Numbered from the stretch's first letter, positions 17,720-26,548 are shown. The stretch is 64,000 bases of DNA from an uncultured Candidatus Melainabacteria bacterium (GCA_934693235.1 CAKUUY010000003.1:68072-132071); one strand, 5' to 3'. Translations and numbers: made by a program. Notes: a model not told the origin generated them from the letters alone.

Positions 17720-19261
17720 ATGATAAAGCCCATATTAAGGTCACAATTGAATTTTACAGCTCAGGCATTTCAAAATAAAAAATTGCCAGACGGTAAAACA
17801 GAACCTAATAATAGGACTAGCATCTTTTATATTAACGATTTCCATGGAAAATCCATCAATATGGAGCGTGCAGTCGCAGCTTCAAATGTTTTTGATAGTT
17901 TTACACCGTCGGTTCCGACAGATAAATTAAAGTTATCATCAGGTGATATTCAACTTGGAGAACCAGTCGCAGCGAATAAAGTTATGGTAGAAGCTCAAAA
18001 TGTAATGGGGATTATGGCATCTGCCGTTGGAAACCATGAGTGTGATATGCCTGACCATATTGCAGAATTAATTCCGCACATGGGCTACAAGATGCTTGCT
18101 TGTAATGTAAATATCAAACCGGAAAATGCTCTTTATGATAAAATTCAAAAATCTTATATTCAGGAAGTTGATGGAAATAAATATGGAATTATCGGTGCTG
18201 CTCCTGTTGATTTGTTTTCAAGGTTAAAATATGGCAAAATTTTTGATGAACTTAAAGTTGACAATGTCAATGATACAATAAAAGATATTCAAGCTGAAGC
18301 TGATAAGTTGAAAAAACAGGGTGTAAATAAAATTATTCTTCTTTCTCATGTCGGGTTTGGATATGACCAACAAATTGCTCAAAATACTGATGGAATTGAT
18401 ATTATTCTAGGTGGACATTCCCATAACTTGATTAAGGATATAGAACCTAATGTAAATCTGTTTAATTCAAAAACCGGAGAACCAGTTGTTATTACCCAAG
18501 CAGGTCGCGATGGGAATTATTTCGGTATTTTGAATGTTGAGTGGGATAAAAACGGTGTTATGACAAAGGTTCAAAACAATGTTACAAGTACACGAGGCTT
18601 TAGGCGTTGTCCTTTGGTTAAACATATTTTCGAACAAATTTTAGGTAAACCAAAAGTAGTCGGTGTTATAAATTCAGCTCCTCCGCCTCCAAATAATGCA
18701 TCTATTGATCCTAGCGGACATGCAAACTTTATGTGTGATTGCATGAAAGAAGAATTAGGAACAGATATTGCTCTATTTGGTTCAGCAACAATTAGAGGTT
18801 ATTTTGAAGCAGGAAAACTTGATACAAGATGGTTAGATGATATTTCTCCATTCAAAAACAAGATGGTTGTCGCCGATTATACTGAGAAAGAAATCGTAGA
18901 TGCTTTGAAAGTTTCCGCTAAATCGTTAACAAATCCGAATAATAAGCCCGGGATTGTCCATGTTTCAGGTTTAAAGTATACTATAGGTAAGGATGGCGAA
19001 TTACGAAAGGCTTCTTTTGTCGCAAAAGATGGAACCGAGACTCCTATTGATATAAAAAAACCTCGTACTGACAAGACATATAAAACTGTGCTAACAGATT
19101 ATTATGCACAAGGACACGATGGTTTTACTATGTTGAATAAATATAACAAAGCCGAAAAAATTTGTAATTTTGACATAACTAAGTGTGTAGAAGACTATTT
19201 AGCCAGACATAAAGAACCTGTAGACATTGTTGATGATGGAAGAATTCAAATCGAGGATTAG
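17720..19261 (+). CDS. 5'-nucleotidase/UshA-like metallophosphatase without signal peptide
   Basis: 513 residues. The calcineurin-like metal motifs occur in order: FYINDFHGK, SSGDIQLG, VGNHECDMPD, LLSHVGFG and LGGHSHNL. A 5'-nucleotidase C-terminal domain follows (VADYTEKEIVDALKVSAKSL). UshA relatives cleave nucleotides or other phosphoesters, normally outside the cytoplasm, but this protein has no Sec signal. It starts MIKPILRSQLNFTAQAF, carrying the short Phe motif seen on four other proteins here. A paralogue lies at 42842. The ATG at 17720 is preferred over the TTG one codon earlier; GGGGA is 10 bp upstream. Its stop overlaps that of the convergent membrane gene by 4 bp. Confidence 0.9.
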   Translation: MIKPILRSQLNFTAQAFQNKKLPDGKTEPNNRTSIFYINDFHGKSINMERAVAASNVFDSFTPSVPTDKLKLSSGDIQLGEPVAANKVMVEAQNVMGIMASAVGNHECDMPDHIAELIPHMGYKMLACNVNIKPENALYDKIQKSYIQEVDGNKYGIIGAAPVDLFSRLKYGKIFDELKVDNVNDTIKDIQAEADKLKKQGVNKIILLSHVGFGYDQQIAQNTDGIDIILGGHSHNLIKDIEPNVNLFNSKTGEPVVITQAGRDGNYFGILNVEWDKNGVMTKVQNNVTSTRGFRRCPLVKHIFEQILGKPKVVGVINSAPPPPNNASIDPSGHANFMCDCMKEELGTDIALFGSATIRGYFEAGKLDTRWLDDISPFKNKMVVADYTEKEIVDALKVSAKSLTNPNNKPGIVHVSGLKYTIGKDGELRKASFVAKDGTETPIDIKKPRTDKTYKTVLTDYYAQGHDGFTMLNKYNKAEKICNFDITKCVEDYLARHKEPVDIVDDGRIQIED

Positions 19262-20007
19262 ATATCTTTTTGCTCTGCTGTTGTTATTAGTTCGTAATCC
19301 CAAGCTAAAATACTTATTGACATGATATAAGTTAGTAAAATAACTGTCGTATAGCTTGTTAATTTAAAAATTATAACTTGTTTTGATGATAAAAGAAGTC
19401 CTACAGTTGTGATATCTCCTTTGTAAACTGTAGCTATAATAATTCCTGCGACAAGAAACATCATAAATACAATCGAAAAAGTAATCATATAACTCATAGT
19501 TACAACCCAAATCCTTTCCAGTAGCAATATAAGGTATTCTTTGGGGCAAAATTTGTTAAATAATTGAAAAGCTTCATTTGTCTTATAGTTATAAGAATAT
19601 CCTGCAAGTATCATAATCATTGGGATTGCCAAAAGTGTATCTGCGCAAAATGACGCGTAATGTGATTTTGAAAACAAACTCAATAGGGTAATCGGAATAC
19701 TTATTAAAAATATGGCAAAAGGAACTTTTTTCAGTCCTATTTTTATTGTTTCTAAATTAATATCGGGTAATTCTCTTGAGTGTAAAAATATTGTTTCATA
19801 TCCTATAAAAAATAAACCAAATAATAAGTTTAAAATACCCAAAAAAGTTTTTTGTATTGTTGTAACTTCATTGATATTTTGCATTCCAAGAGTTAAATAG
19901 GCATTGACAAGTCCCATAATCCCGCAAACAGAGAACAAGCAAATCTGTCTGTTTATAGCATCTTTCCCTGTATATAAAGTTTTAATTCCCTCTAATAATC
20001 TAGCCAT
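19258..20007 (-). CDS. Polytopic membrane protein, unrecognised
   Basis: 249 residues with about six hydrophobic segments, for example ICLFSVCGIMGLVNAYLTLG, FLGILNLLFGLFFIGY and MITFSIVFMMFLVAGIIIA. No enzyme motif is visible. I chose the ATG at 20007, which has GGAG 6 bp upstream; another ATG at 20019 lacks one. It begins inside the end of the upstream membrane-protein gene (8-bp overlap), so the two are coupled and may form a heteromeric membrane complex. The general design resembles the 24.5-kb protein. Confidence 0.8.
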   Translation of the reverse strand: MARLLEGIKTLYTGKDAINRQICLFSVCGIMGLVNAYLTLGMQNINEVTTIQKTFLGILNLLFGLFFIGYETIFLHSRELPDINLETIKIGLKKVPFAIFLISIPITLLSLFSKSHYASFCADTLLAIPMIMILAGYSYNYKTNEAFQLFNKFCPKEYLILLLERIWVVTMSYMITFSIVFMMFLVAGIIIATVYKGDITTVGLLLSSKQVIIFKLTSYTTVILLTYIMSISILAWDYELITTAEQKDI

Positions 20008-20731
20008 TGCTATCTCCATTCATCATCGGTTTGATGTTTTCAAAATAAGATGGAATTAGTGAATAAGGGAATGCAAAATACCAAGTAATAATGAAAAAAT
20101 AACTTATAATTGTACTTGTAATAATATCAAATACAGCGTTTTCTTGTGTAATTATGTATAGTATTGCATAGATAATAATTACAGCGAGTGTAATAAGTGT
20201 GTATAAACAAGTATTGATATATAACGGCTTATACGCAATTTTTAAAAATCTAAAAATATTTATAATATTAAATAAATTTTTGGTGTTAAGGTTTTCAGAG
20301 TATGCTAAAAATATGTAATATACCGGAGCTGATAAAATAATTAAAGCAAGTATAATTATAATCGGCAGTATTAACAAATGTGTTAAGATATATGCAACAA
20401 GCGCCAAAAGCATGATTAAAATAGCGTAAATACCCCAAACAACGTTTAGTTTAATCATTCCCCAAAAGATTTTAGGTTGAACTTCTTTAATAGATGGTAA
20501 AATTCCACCATTAATATTGTTTATTGCGTTATGTAAAAATTGCAAGCTGTAAACTCCAATTAGTAAGCTAAAAATCAAATCAATCGGATTATTTTTAGTA
20601 GAACTTCCGTTGCCAAGCTTCATATCAAACAACGTTGTCGAAGCACTCCAAACAAGTGCAAAAACAGCTATCCAAACATTGGCTTTTTTATTTTCAAAAA
20701 CTTTTTTATAACTATCAATTATTTCGCTCAT
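20000..20731 (-). CDS. Polytopic membrane protein, unrecognised
   Basis: 243 residues with about five or six membrane segments (VWIAVFALVWSASTTLF, AILIMLLALVAYILTHLLIL, IIIILALIILSAPVYYIFLA, TLITLAVIIIYAILYIIT, YFFIITWYFAFPYSLI). It starts MSEIIDSYKKVFENKKANVW, an amphipathic cytoplasmic helix as in the partner gene. GAGGAG stands before the ATG, and a good promoter is directly upstream. No function can be assigned. Confidence 0.8.
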   Translation of the reverse strand: MSEIIDSYKKVFENKKANVWIAVFALVWSASTTLFDMKLGNGSSTKNNPIDLIFSLLIGVYSLQFLHNAINNINGGILPSIKEVQPKIFWGMIKLNVVWGIYAILIMLLALVAYILTHLLILPIIIILALIILSAPVYYIFLAYSENLNTKNLFNIINIFRFLKIAYKPLYINTCLYTLITLAVIIIYAILYIITQENAVFDIITSTIISYFFIITWYFAFPYSLIPSYFENIKPMMNGDSNG

Positions 20732-20748
20732 AATCTCTCCTCAAAATA

Positions 20749-20776
20749 ATTATAGCAGTTTTTTAGTTGATTGCAA
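20749..20776 (-). promoter_or_regulatory. Promoter of the membrane-protein pair
   Basis: On the minus strand TTGCAA, 16 bp, TATAAT. The predicted RNA would have a leader of about 11 bases that contains the GAGGAG ribosome binding site. TTGCAA is palindromic and faces the prfB start on the other side. Confidence 0.6.
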
Positions 20777-20817
20777 GAGGTATTTCACTATATATATTTT
20801 CGTGGTAGTGTTAACTT

Positions 20818-21901
20818 ATGGATACAGAAATTAAACAACATTTATCAGTATTAAAAGCAAGGTTTGAAAAAATAAAGGAGTGTCTTTGACACTGAAAAAT
20901 TAAAATCAGATTTACAAAAAATAGAGAATGAAATGCAAAGCCCTGAGATTTGGGCTGATCAAAAAAAAGCATCTGAATTAGGTTCGCAAATTCGGGACAT
21001 AAAAGATAATCTTGAATTTTTGACAAAATGGCAAGGAGTTATTGATGATACTGAAACAGCTCTGGAAATTGCGGATGAAGAGCTGTTGAATGAGTCTGCA
21101 GAACAGTTGAACGTAATGGAAAAAGCTTTGGAAAAGTTTGAAGTTAAGCAAATGCTTAGTGGTGAATATGACGAAGCCGATGCAATTTTGACAATTAATG
21201 CAGGTGCCGGTGGAACAGATGCTCAAGATTGGGCCAGTTTAATGTTAAGAATGTATATGCGTTGGGCAGAAAGTCATGATTGGAAAGTTGAATTGTTGGA
21301 CAAACTTGACGGGGATGAAGCCGGAATTAAGTCAGCTACTATAAAAATAAGCGGGAAATTTGCTTATGGATATGCAAAAGCCGAAAAAGGTGTTCACAGA
21401 CTTGTAAGAATCTCCCCTTTTAATGCTAATGGAAAGCGGCAAACAAGTTTTGCATCAGTCGAAGTTTCTCCTATAATTGAGGATTTTGAAAAAACTATTA
21501 CAATTCTGCCGGAAGATTTGGAAATTGATACAATGCGTTCAGGTGGTGCAGGAGGTCAAAACGTTAACAAAGTAGAAACTGCGGTAAGAATTTTGCACAA
21601 GCCGACAGGAATTGTTGTTAAGTGTCAGCAAGAACGTTCGCAGCTTCAAAATAAAGAAAATGCTATGCAGATTTTGGCCTCAAAATTACTAGCCATAAAA
21701 CAAGCTGAACATGAAAAGAAATTAGCTGAATTGAAAGGCGAAAATGTTGATATAAATTTTGGTTCGCAAATTAGGTCGTATGTTTTTCACCCTTATAAAA
21801 TGGTAAAAGATCATAGAACAAATTACGAAGTCGGAAATGTTGATGCAGTAATGGACGGCGACCTAGATGGTTTTGTTGAAGCTTACTTAAGGAATAATTA
21901 G
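20818..21901 (+). CDS. prfB: Peptide chain release factor 2, with programmed +1 frameshift
   Basis: RF2 ends translation at UGA and UAA. The gene is in two frames. An ATG at 20818 opens 23 codons up to CTT and an in-frame TGA (20887-20889). Skipping the T at 20887 gives GAC and the main frame to 21901. The slip site CTT-TGA-C has AGGAG three bases before CTT, the standard RF2 autoregulation signal: low RF2 makes the ribosome stall and shift. Downstream are the RF2 anticodon-like SPF (VRISPFNANGKRQ) and GGQ in MRSGGAGGQNVNKVET. The joined protein has about 360 residues. The frame is not damaged. Confidence 0.96.
20876..20890 (+). promoter_or_regulatory. RF2 programmed frameshift signal
   Basis: The internal Shine-Dalgarno AGGAG (20876-20880), 3 bases, then CTT TGA C. 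The spacing equals that of the classical prfB site, which drives a +1 shift when RF2 is scarce. Confidence 0.94.
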
Positions 21902-22113
21902 TCAAAGTCGAATAATTCTTTTGGGTGGACTTTTAGTGTATCTGCAATAATCTTGACTTTTGAAACAGTTAAATCGGTTTTAGCTATTTCTATCAGACTA
22001 ATCATAGATCTGGAAATTTGTTCTGAAACCGCTAAATCGTCTTGTGTTAAGCCTTTTTCTTTTCTTAATTTTTTTAGATTATTTGCAAATTTTTGTAAAT
22101 ATTCCTTGTCCAT
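21898..22113 (-). CDS. Small XRE-family DNA-binding regulator
   Basis: 71 residues, essentially one Cro/CI-type helix-turn-helix: LRKEKGLTQDDLAVSEQISRSMISLIE. I start it at the ATG at 22113 (MDKEYLQKFANNL), since the frame further upstream is hydrophobic nonsense running into the pilin gene. The ribosome binding site is weak. The gene is divergent from a pilin gene with 67 bp between starts, and the gap holds repeated ACTAG motifs, so it may control itself and the pilin. Its stop overlaps the prfB stop. Confidence 0.82.
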   Translation of the reverse strand: MDKEYLQKFANNLKKLRKEKGLTQDDLAVSEQISRSMISLIEIAKTDLTVSKVKIIADTLKVHPKELFDFD

Positions 22114-22128
22114 TTCTAAATTGTTAGC

Positions 22129-22163
22129 TATACTAGCATTTATTACAACTAGTGTGACTAGCA
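22129..22163. promoter_or_regulatory. Candidate operator between regulator and pilin
   Basis: The gap contains GCTATACTAGC, then ACTAGTGTGACTAGC: three ACTAG copies, two of which form an imperfect palindrome. They lie between the divergent starts where the small XRE protein could bind. Binding is inference. Confidence 0.4.
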
Positions 22164-22180
22164 AAAAGAAAGGGTTTAAT

Positions 22181-22900
22181 ATGAAAATAAAGCGTTTTGC
22201 ATTTACTCTTGCAGAAGTTTTAATTACTCTCGGTATCATTGGTGTTGTTGTTGCATTAACTATTCCAACTCTAATGTCTGATTATAGAAAGCATGTTGTT
22301 GAAACAAGATTAGAAAAGTTTTATTCTGTTATGAACCAAGCCATTGCACAATCAGAAATTGATAATGGCAATAAATTGTATTGGGACAAAATGGGAAGTA
22401 ATATTGAGGTTGATGGAGAAATTGTTACAAATGGTGGGTTAAGCCCTATTGATTGGTATAATAAATATTTGGCAAAATATTTATTAGTCTTGAAAGTTTC
22501 TGTTGGAGATAATACGTTTAACAAAAATTTAGGTTTATTATACTTTCCTGATGGTAGTTTGGCTCAATTTGACGCTGGTGGATGGCTGTTTTTCCCGGAA
22601 GCAAGAGATTATGAGAAATGTTATGCAATGGACAATCCATTAGAATGTAGTGGAAGAAAATATTTTGCATTTGTTTTCAACCCCAATTCGTCAGAATATT
22701 ACATGAATAATAAAGGTTTAGAAACGTATAAGTGGCAATGGGATGGGAAGCGCACTACTCTTTTAGGACAAACTCAAAGCGGTTTGTCTTATCAAGTTGC
22801 TTGTACAAAAGAAATTCCTACTTATGGCAGGAGTTATTGTTCAGCTTTAATTGAATATAGTGGTTGGAAAATTCCAAAAGATTATCCTGTTAATTTTTAG
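22181..22900 (+). CDS. Type IV prepilin-like protein
   Basis: 239 residues from the ATG at 22181 (AAAGGG upstream). It has a short basic leader MKIKRFA, then FTLAEVLITLGIIGVVVALT. The residue before the cut is Ala rather than the usual Gly, which many prepilin peptidases accept. The C-terminal domain has paired cysteines and ends CSALIEYSGWKIPKDYPVNF, matching the end of the 14-kb pilin. It is probably a pseudopilin or minor pilin assembled on the PilC platform. The divergent XRE gene may regulate it. Confidence 0.9.
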   Translation: MKIKRFAFTLAEVLITLGIIGVVVALTIPTLMSDYRKHVVETRLEKFYSVMNQAIAQSEIDNGNKLYWDKMGSNIEVDGEIVTNGGLSPIDWYNKYLAKYLLVLKVSVGDNTFNKNLGLLYFPDGSLAQFDAGGWLFFPEARDYEKCYAMDNPLECSGRKYFAFVFNPNSSEYYMNNKGLETYKWQWDGKRTTLLGQTQSGLSYQVACTKEIPTYGRSYCSALIEYSGWKIPKDYPVNF

Positions 22901-22956
22901 TTAATAAAGAGCAATTTTTTAATAAAAAAATACTTTATATATGGGTAGGTAGAAGT

Positions 22957-23823
22957 ATGTCCATAGATAAAGTGTATTTATCACAACATAATAACTATGA
23001 TTGTCGTCCTCAAAAGAAAAAGGATGATGATTTTAACCCTGTCGAAAAGACAGTGGTAAATAGTGTTGCACCTGCTCGCAGGTTATGTGATATCCCTAAT
23101 ATGGTCAGAAGTGGTGATACGGTTGCTGCTGCAGGATTGGCAGGCTTGACTATTGTGAGTTTGCCGGAAGATTGTAGGGATTTGAAAGCTGCTTACAATC
23201 ATTCTTCTTGTGTGTTGAGAAAGAAACGGATTTCTGCACCGTATAATTATCACAAATATCAACATGATTTCTCATTCTTTAGAGGAACTTTGTTACACGA
23301 AGCAATGAAACGTGTGAAATCTGAACGAGGAAAAAATATTGTTGACAAACTTTATAAAGCGGATGTTACTCTGTACAATACAAAATTTGGCAAATGGATT
23401 CAAAAAATTCTGGGAATTGAAAACGGAAAGGATGTAAAATCTTCTGTCAAAAACTTGTACGGGAAAGAAGTTCCGGTTCAGAAAATTATTGTAAAGAGAG
23501 ACTTCTTAGGTTTAAAAGAATTGACCGGTCGTGCTATGAAGCGAACTTCGCTTTTAGGACTCGTTTTTATGGGCTTGTTGGAACTTCCAAAAATTATTAA
23601 ATCAGCAACAAAAGGTGATGATGCTCAAGAAAAATCAAAATCATTTGCTAAGCAAGTTGGAAAATCATCCTTGAATGTTTTTGGAGTAACTGCAGGCATG
23701 GGATATATTGGAGCAATAGGTGCTAAAAAATATGGCGCACTCGGTTCTCTAATCGGCATGGGGATGGGGGTAATTGCAGGAGCGGGAGCATCCAAGTGGA
23801 TTCAAAACCGGTTTAAATCATAA
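22957..23823 (+). CDS. Unrecognised protein with glycine-rich hydrophobic C-terminus
   Basis: 288 residues, no family recognised. The first part is soluble and basic, the middle includes a charged helical stretch (LHEAMKRVKSERGKNIVDKL), and the C-terminus is two Gly-rich hydrophobic segments (MGYIGAIGAKKYGALGSLIG, then MGMGVIAGAGASKWIQ) of the GxxxG type that could insert in a membrane as a hairpin. GGTAGG precedes the ATG. It follows the pilin gene by 57 bp and may share its transcript. Two smaller proteins (48326, 55446) have similar Gly-rich segments. Confidence 0.75.
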   Translation: MSIDKVYLSQHNNYDCRPQKKKDDDFNPVEKTVVNSVAPARRLCDIPNMVRSGDTVAAAGLAGLTIVSLPEDCRDLKAAYNHSSCVLRKKRISAPYNYHKYQHDFSFFRGTLLHEAMKRVKSERGKNIVDKLYKADVTLYNTKFGKWIQKILGIENGKDVKSSVKNLYGKEVPVQKIIVKRDFLGLKELTGRAMKRTSLLGLVFMGLLELPKIIKSATKGDDAQEKSKSFAKQVGKSSLNVFGVTAGMGYIGAIGAKKYGALGSLIGMGMGVIAGAGASKWIQNRFKS

Positions 23824-23827
23824 AAAT

Positions 23828-24451
23828 TTATTCTAATTCCTCACCGTGCAAATCAGTGCCACCGGTTTTTATTAGGTTGTATTTGTTTGCAATTTCTTCA
23901 ACTGTATGAGCGGTGTGGAATTTTATTATTCCTCTGTGACGTTTATACGGGTAATAGACTTCAATTCCGTCTAATCCGTATGAAATAAGTTTTTTTACAA
24001 ACTTGTCCAAACTTATAGCCCAACAACAAGCTGGGTGCGCTAAAACAGCAATTCCGCCTGCATTATGAATAGCTTTGATAAGCTTTTTTATATTTCGTCT
24101 TGCAAAAATTCGAACAATATCAAGTTCTGTTTCTTTTTTGTTTTTTGCACAAAATGATTGAAGTTCTTCATTGTTAACATCAATTCCGTACGCCAAAAGG
24201 TGTAAAAATATATAGCCGCACCACACATCAAATTCAACTGCCGGAATTAAGATATGGTCTTGAATTTGTTTATGTGCATCAAATGTGTTATGATCGCAAA
24301 TTGCTATTTTTTTATAACCTTTTTCTTTTGCCTGTTTAATAATATCAAATACATCAGCTTTTCCGTCCGAAAAAGTTGTGTGTATGTGTAAATTTACTTT
24401 GTTATTTTCAAAATCATCTTTAGAAAATTTTTTGATTTCGTCTGTTAGCAT
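23828..24451 (-). CDS. PHP-domain metal-dependent phosphoesterase
   Basis: 207 residues. PHP motifs are visible in order: NLHIHTTFSDGK, AICDHNTFDA, PAVEFDVW, AVLAHPACCW and GGTDLHGEE. These supply the metal-binding His and Asp residues. Stand-alone PHP proteins of this size hydrolyse phosphoesters such as nucleoside 3',5'-bisphosphate or histidinol phosphate; the substrate here is not known. It is convergent with the previous gene, only 4 bp away. Confidence 0.88.
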   Translation of the reverse strand: MLTDEIKKFSKDDFENNKVNLHIHTTFSDGKADVFDIIKQAKEKGYKKIAICDHNTFDAHKQIQDHILIPAVEFDVWCGYIFLHLLAYGIDVNNEELQSFCAKNKKETELDIVRIFARRNIKKLIKAIHNAGGIAVLAHPACCWAISLDKFVKKLISYGLDGIEVYYPYKRHRGIIKFHTAHTVEEIANKYNLIKTGGTDLHGEELE

Positions 24452-24459
24452 TTTATGTC

Positions 24460-24496
24460 CCTCACCCTACCCTCTCCCCAACGGGGCGCGGGGGAA
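24460..24496. repeat. GC-rich intergenic palindrome-like element
   Basis: CCCTCACCCTACCCTCTCCC is followed by CAACGGGGCGCGGGGG. The halves can fold (CCCC/GGGG), and the base composition is very unlike the surroundings. The CCCTCACCCT-ACCCTCTCCC string resembles dispersed palindromic repeats seen in many bacterial genomes. Only one clear copy is in the window. Confidence 0.5.
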
Positions 24497-24559
24497 ATTT
24501 ATTTCACTTTTCACTTAGATATGTTTGTACTAAAATGATTGTACAACAAAAGGAGAGAT

Positions 24560-25567
24560 ATGGCGAACAAGAGTGTATGGTTGATATTTTTCGAGGGCAT
24601 AAAGATTTTTGCTCTAAATATTCATAAATTTATGTTGTATATGGCTTTCCCTGTTTTTGGTCAGGTTGTTGGTTTGTTTTTGATTTTTGGGTTGACATTT
24701 TGGTTTACTCAAAATATGCAAGATATTGCTGCAAAATATGAAGCGTTAAATAATATGTCTACTATGGTTACGCTTATTGTTGTTTCGGTAATTCCGGGGT
24801 TGTTGATTTTAATAAAAGCAATTTGGGATTATTTAGTTGCTTTTGTTGCTTTGAATTCAATGACAGATGGCTATCTTAATACCGGCAAAGTGTATGATTT
24901 TAAAGCTCATAATTCTGTTGCGACTCAAAAAAGTTTTTCATTTATTGCGATATGGTTTTTGATAGGTTTAATGACAATTCTGGCGATAATTCCTGTATTT
25001 TGGATATTTGCAGGGTTGTTTTTTATATATTTTATTTTGGTTTTTCAAGTTTTTTCGTTTGAAAACGGACTTTCTCCGATTGGATATTTTAAAAGAAGTT
25101 TATCATTAATTAAAGGGAATTTTGGTAGAACGTTTTTGTTAATGGCGATTTTGACGATATTTACTTATGTGATAATAACATCCGGTTTGGGAGTTTTGTT
25201 TGATGCGTTCAATTGGTCAAATTCACTCGGAAAAATGTTTGAAGCATGGGCTTATACTTTGCCAATTGACCCATTGGAACAATTTGGAGTCACTCCGGCA
25301 TTGATTGGCGCACATATGGTAAAAGAGCTGGTATTCTTTTTAGCTGTTGGGTTTACTTTGCCTCTAAGAAGTATTTGTTGGACTTTGTGGTACAATGAGC
25401 TAGCTGCAGATGATTTACCTACGGTTAAAAAGTCGTCTAAAAAGCATCTTAAAAAGGTTGCCAAAAAATCTCAACAAAAAACTGTAGCGAAAACATTTAA
25501 AATTGAAAAACGTGGTATTGATCCTGAAATTATCAGACGGGCAAGACTGGAAGATGATGAGTATTAA
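24560..25567 (+). CDS. Polytopic membrane protein, unrecognised
   Basis: 335 residues from the ATG at 24560, which has AAAGGAG 6 bp upstream. It has about six membrane segments (GQVVGLFLIFGLTFWFT, VTLIVVSVIPGLLILIKAIW, FIAIWFLIGLMTILAIIPVF, IFAGLFFIYFILVFQVFSF and others) and a basic cytoplasmic tail rich in Lys (KKSSKKHLKKVAKKSQQK). The arrangement resembles the membrane pair at 19.3-20.7 kb. No catalytic motif is seen. Confidence 0.82.
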   Translation: MANKSVWLIFFEGIKIFALNIHKFMLYMAFPVFGQVVGLFLIFGLTFWFTQNMQDIAAKYEALNNMSTMVTLIVVSVIPGLLILIKAIWDYLVAFVALNSMTDGYLNTGKVYDFKAHNSVATQKSFSFIAIWFLIGLMTILAIIPVFWIFAGLFFIYFILVFQVFSFENGLSPIGYFKRSLSLIKGNFGRTFLLMAILTIFTYVIITSGLGVLFDAFNWSNSLGKMFEAWAYTLPIDPLEQFGVTPALIGAHMVKELVFFLAVGFTLPLRSICWTLWYNELAADDLPTVKKSSKKHLKKVAKKSQQKTVAKTFKIEKRGIDPEIIRRARLEDDEY

Positions 25568-25569
25568 TT

Positions 25570-25797
25570 ATGTTTATCTGTAAAAATTGTAAATCAGTGG
25601 ATAAATTTGAATTAATGTTTTCACCGGATTATAGGGGTGAGAAAGTTTTTTTGCAGGAATATAATAATAATGGGGACATCGAAATAACGGTTGACGGATA
25701 CAAATTTGTACCGGATTTACAGTTTATGAATGAACATGCAGTGTGTAAATACTGTGGACAGATTTATATGTGGGATTATGAAGGTAATAAAGGTTAG
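25570..25797 (+). CDS. Small zinc-ribbon-like protein
   Basis: 75 residues. Two Cys pairs, CKNC near the start and CKYC near the end, could bind one zinc ion. The middle has no known domain. It begins 2 bp after the membrane gene stop and 13 bp before rph, so it sits within an apparent operon. The ribosome binding site is weak; coupling may help. Confidence 0.7.
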   Translation: MFICKNCKSVDKFELMFSPDYRGEKVFLQEYNNNGDIEITVDGYKFVPDLQFMNEHAVCKYCGQIYMWDYEGNKG

Positions 25798-25810
25798 ATG
25801 AAAGGTTGAT

Positions 25811-26515
25811 ATGAAAAGAGAAAATCGTGCAAATAATGAGATGAGGAAAATTAAATTTATAAGAGATTTTACAAAACACGCTCTTGGCTCTGTTTTGGTG
25901 GAATTTGGTGACACTCGAGTTATAACAACAGCTTCTGTTGAAGAGGTTAAACCTAAATGGATGGATAAAGAAGATCTTAGAGGTTGGATTACCGCAGAAT
26001 ATTCTCTTTTACCGTCCGCTCCTAATACAAGATGTCAAAGAGAAAGAACAAAGGTTTCAGGTAGAACACAAGAAATTCAAAGGTTAATCGGAAGGAGTCT
26101 TAGAGCCTGTGTTGATTTAAACAAAATGCCTGATTTGACAATAACTATTGATGCTGACGTAATCCAAGCAGATGGTGGTACAAGGACAGCAAGTATTTGT
26201 GGAGGTTTTTTAGCATTAAAAATTGCGATAGAAAAATTGCTAAAAGAAGGAAAATTAAAAGAAAATCCGATTATAGAACCAATAGGGGCAATTTCTGCCG
26301 GAATTGTTGATGGGGAAGTTCGCTTGGATTTGGATTATATTGAAGATTCGCATGCTCAAGTGGATAGTAACATTGTTTTAACAAAAAGCGGAAAGATTAT
26401 TGAATTCCAAACAACGGCGGAGGGTGCGCCTTACGAACAATTTCAGATGATGGAAATTTTCAATGTTGCTCAAAATGGGATAAAAAAAATTGTTGATATG
26501 TATGAAAAAATTTAG
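25811..26515 (+). CDS. rph: Ribonuclease PH
   Basis: 234 residues, typical length. RNase PH trims tRNA 3' ends phosphorolytically. Conserved strings are RANNEMRKIKFIRDFTKHAL, GDTRVITTASVE, GWITAEYSLLPSAPNTR, GRTQEIQRLIGRSLRACVDL and TITIDADVIQADGGTRTASI. The last includes the catalytic Asp pair, and the phosphate-binding Arg is in the RTQEIQRLIGRSLR stretch. Because the local tRNA gene lacks CCA, 3' trimming matters here. Confidence 0.96.
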   Translation: MKRENRANNEMRKIKFIRDFTKHALGSVLVEFGDTRVITTASVEEVKPKWMDKEDLRGWITAEYSLLPSAPNTRCQRERTKVSGRTQEIQRLIGRSLRACVDLNKMPDLTITIDADVIQADGGTRTASICGGFLALKIAIEKLLKEGKLKENPIIEPIGAISAGIVDGEVRLDLDYIEDSHAQVDSNIVLTKSGKIIEFQTTAEGAPYEQFQMMEIFNVAQNGIKKIVDMYEKI

Positions 26516-26521
26516 TATAAT
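26493..26521 (+). promoter_or_regulatory. Promoter of the two small secreted proteins
   Basis: TTGATA (26493-26498), 17 bp, perfect TATAAT (26516-26521). It overlaps the last codons of rph, so the secreted pair can be transcribed independently of rph. Confidence 0.7.
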
Positions 26522-26548
26522 ATTCGCATAGTTATATGGAGGTTCTAA

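Noticed and set aside
20933..21901. prfB looks N-terminally truncated if started at the first Met of the long frame
   Set aside because: The missing N-terminus is encoded upstream in another frame and joined by a standard RF2 frameshift.
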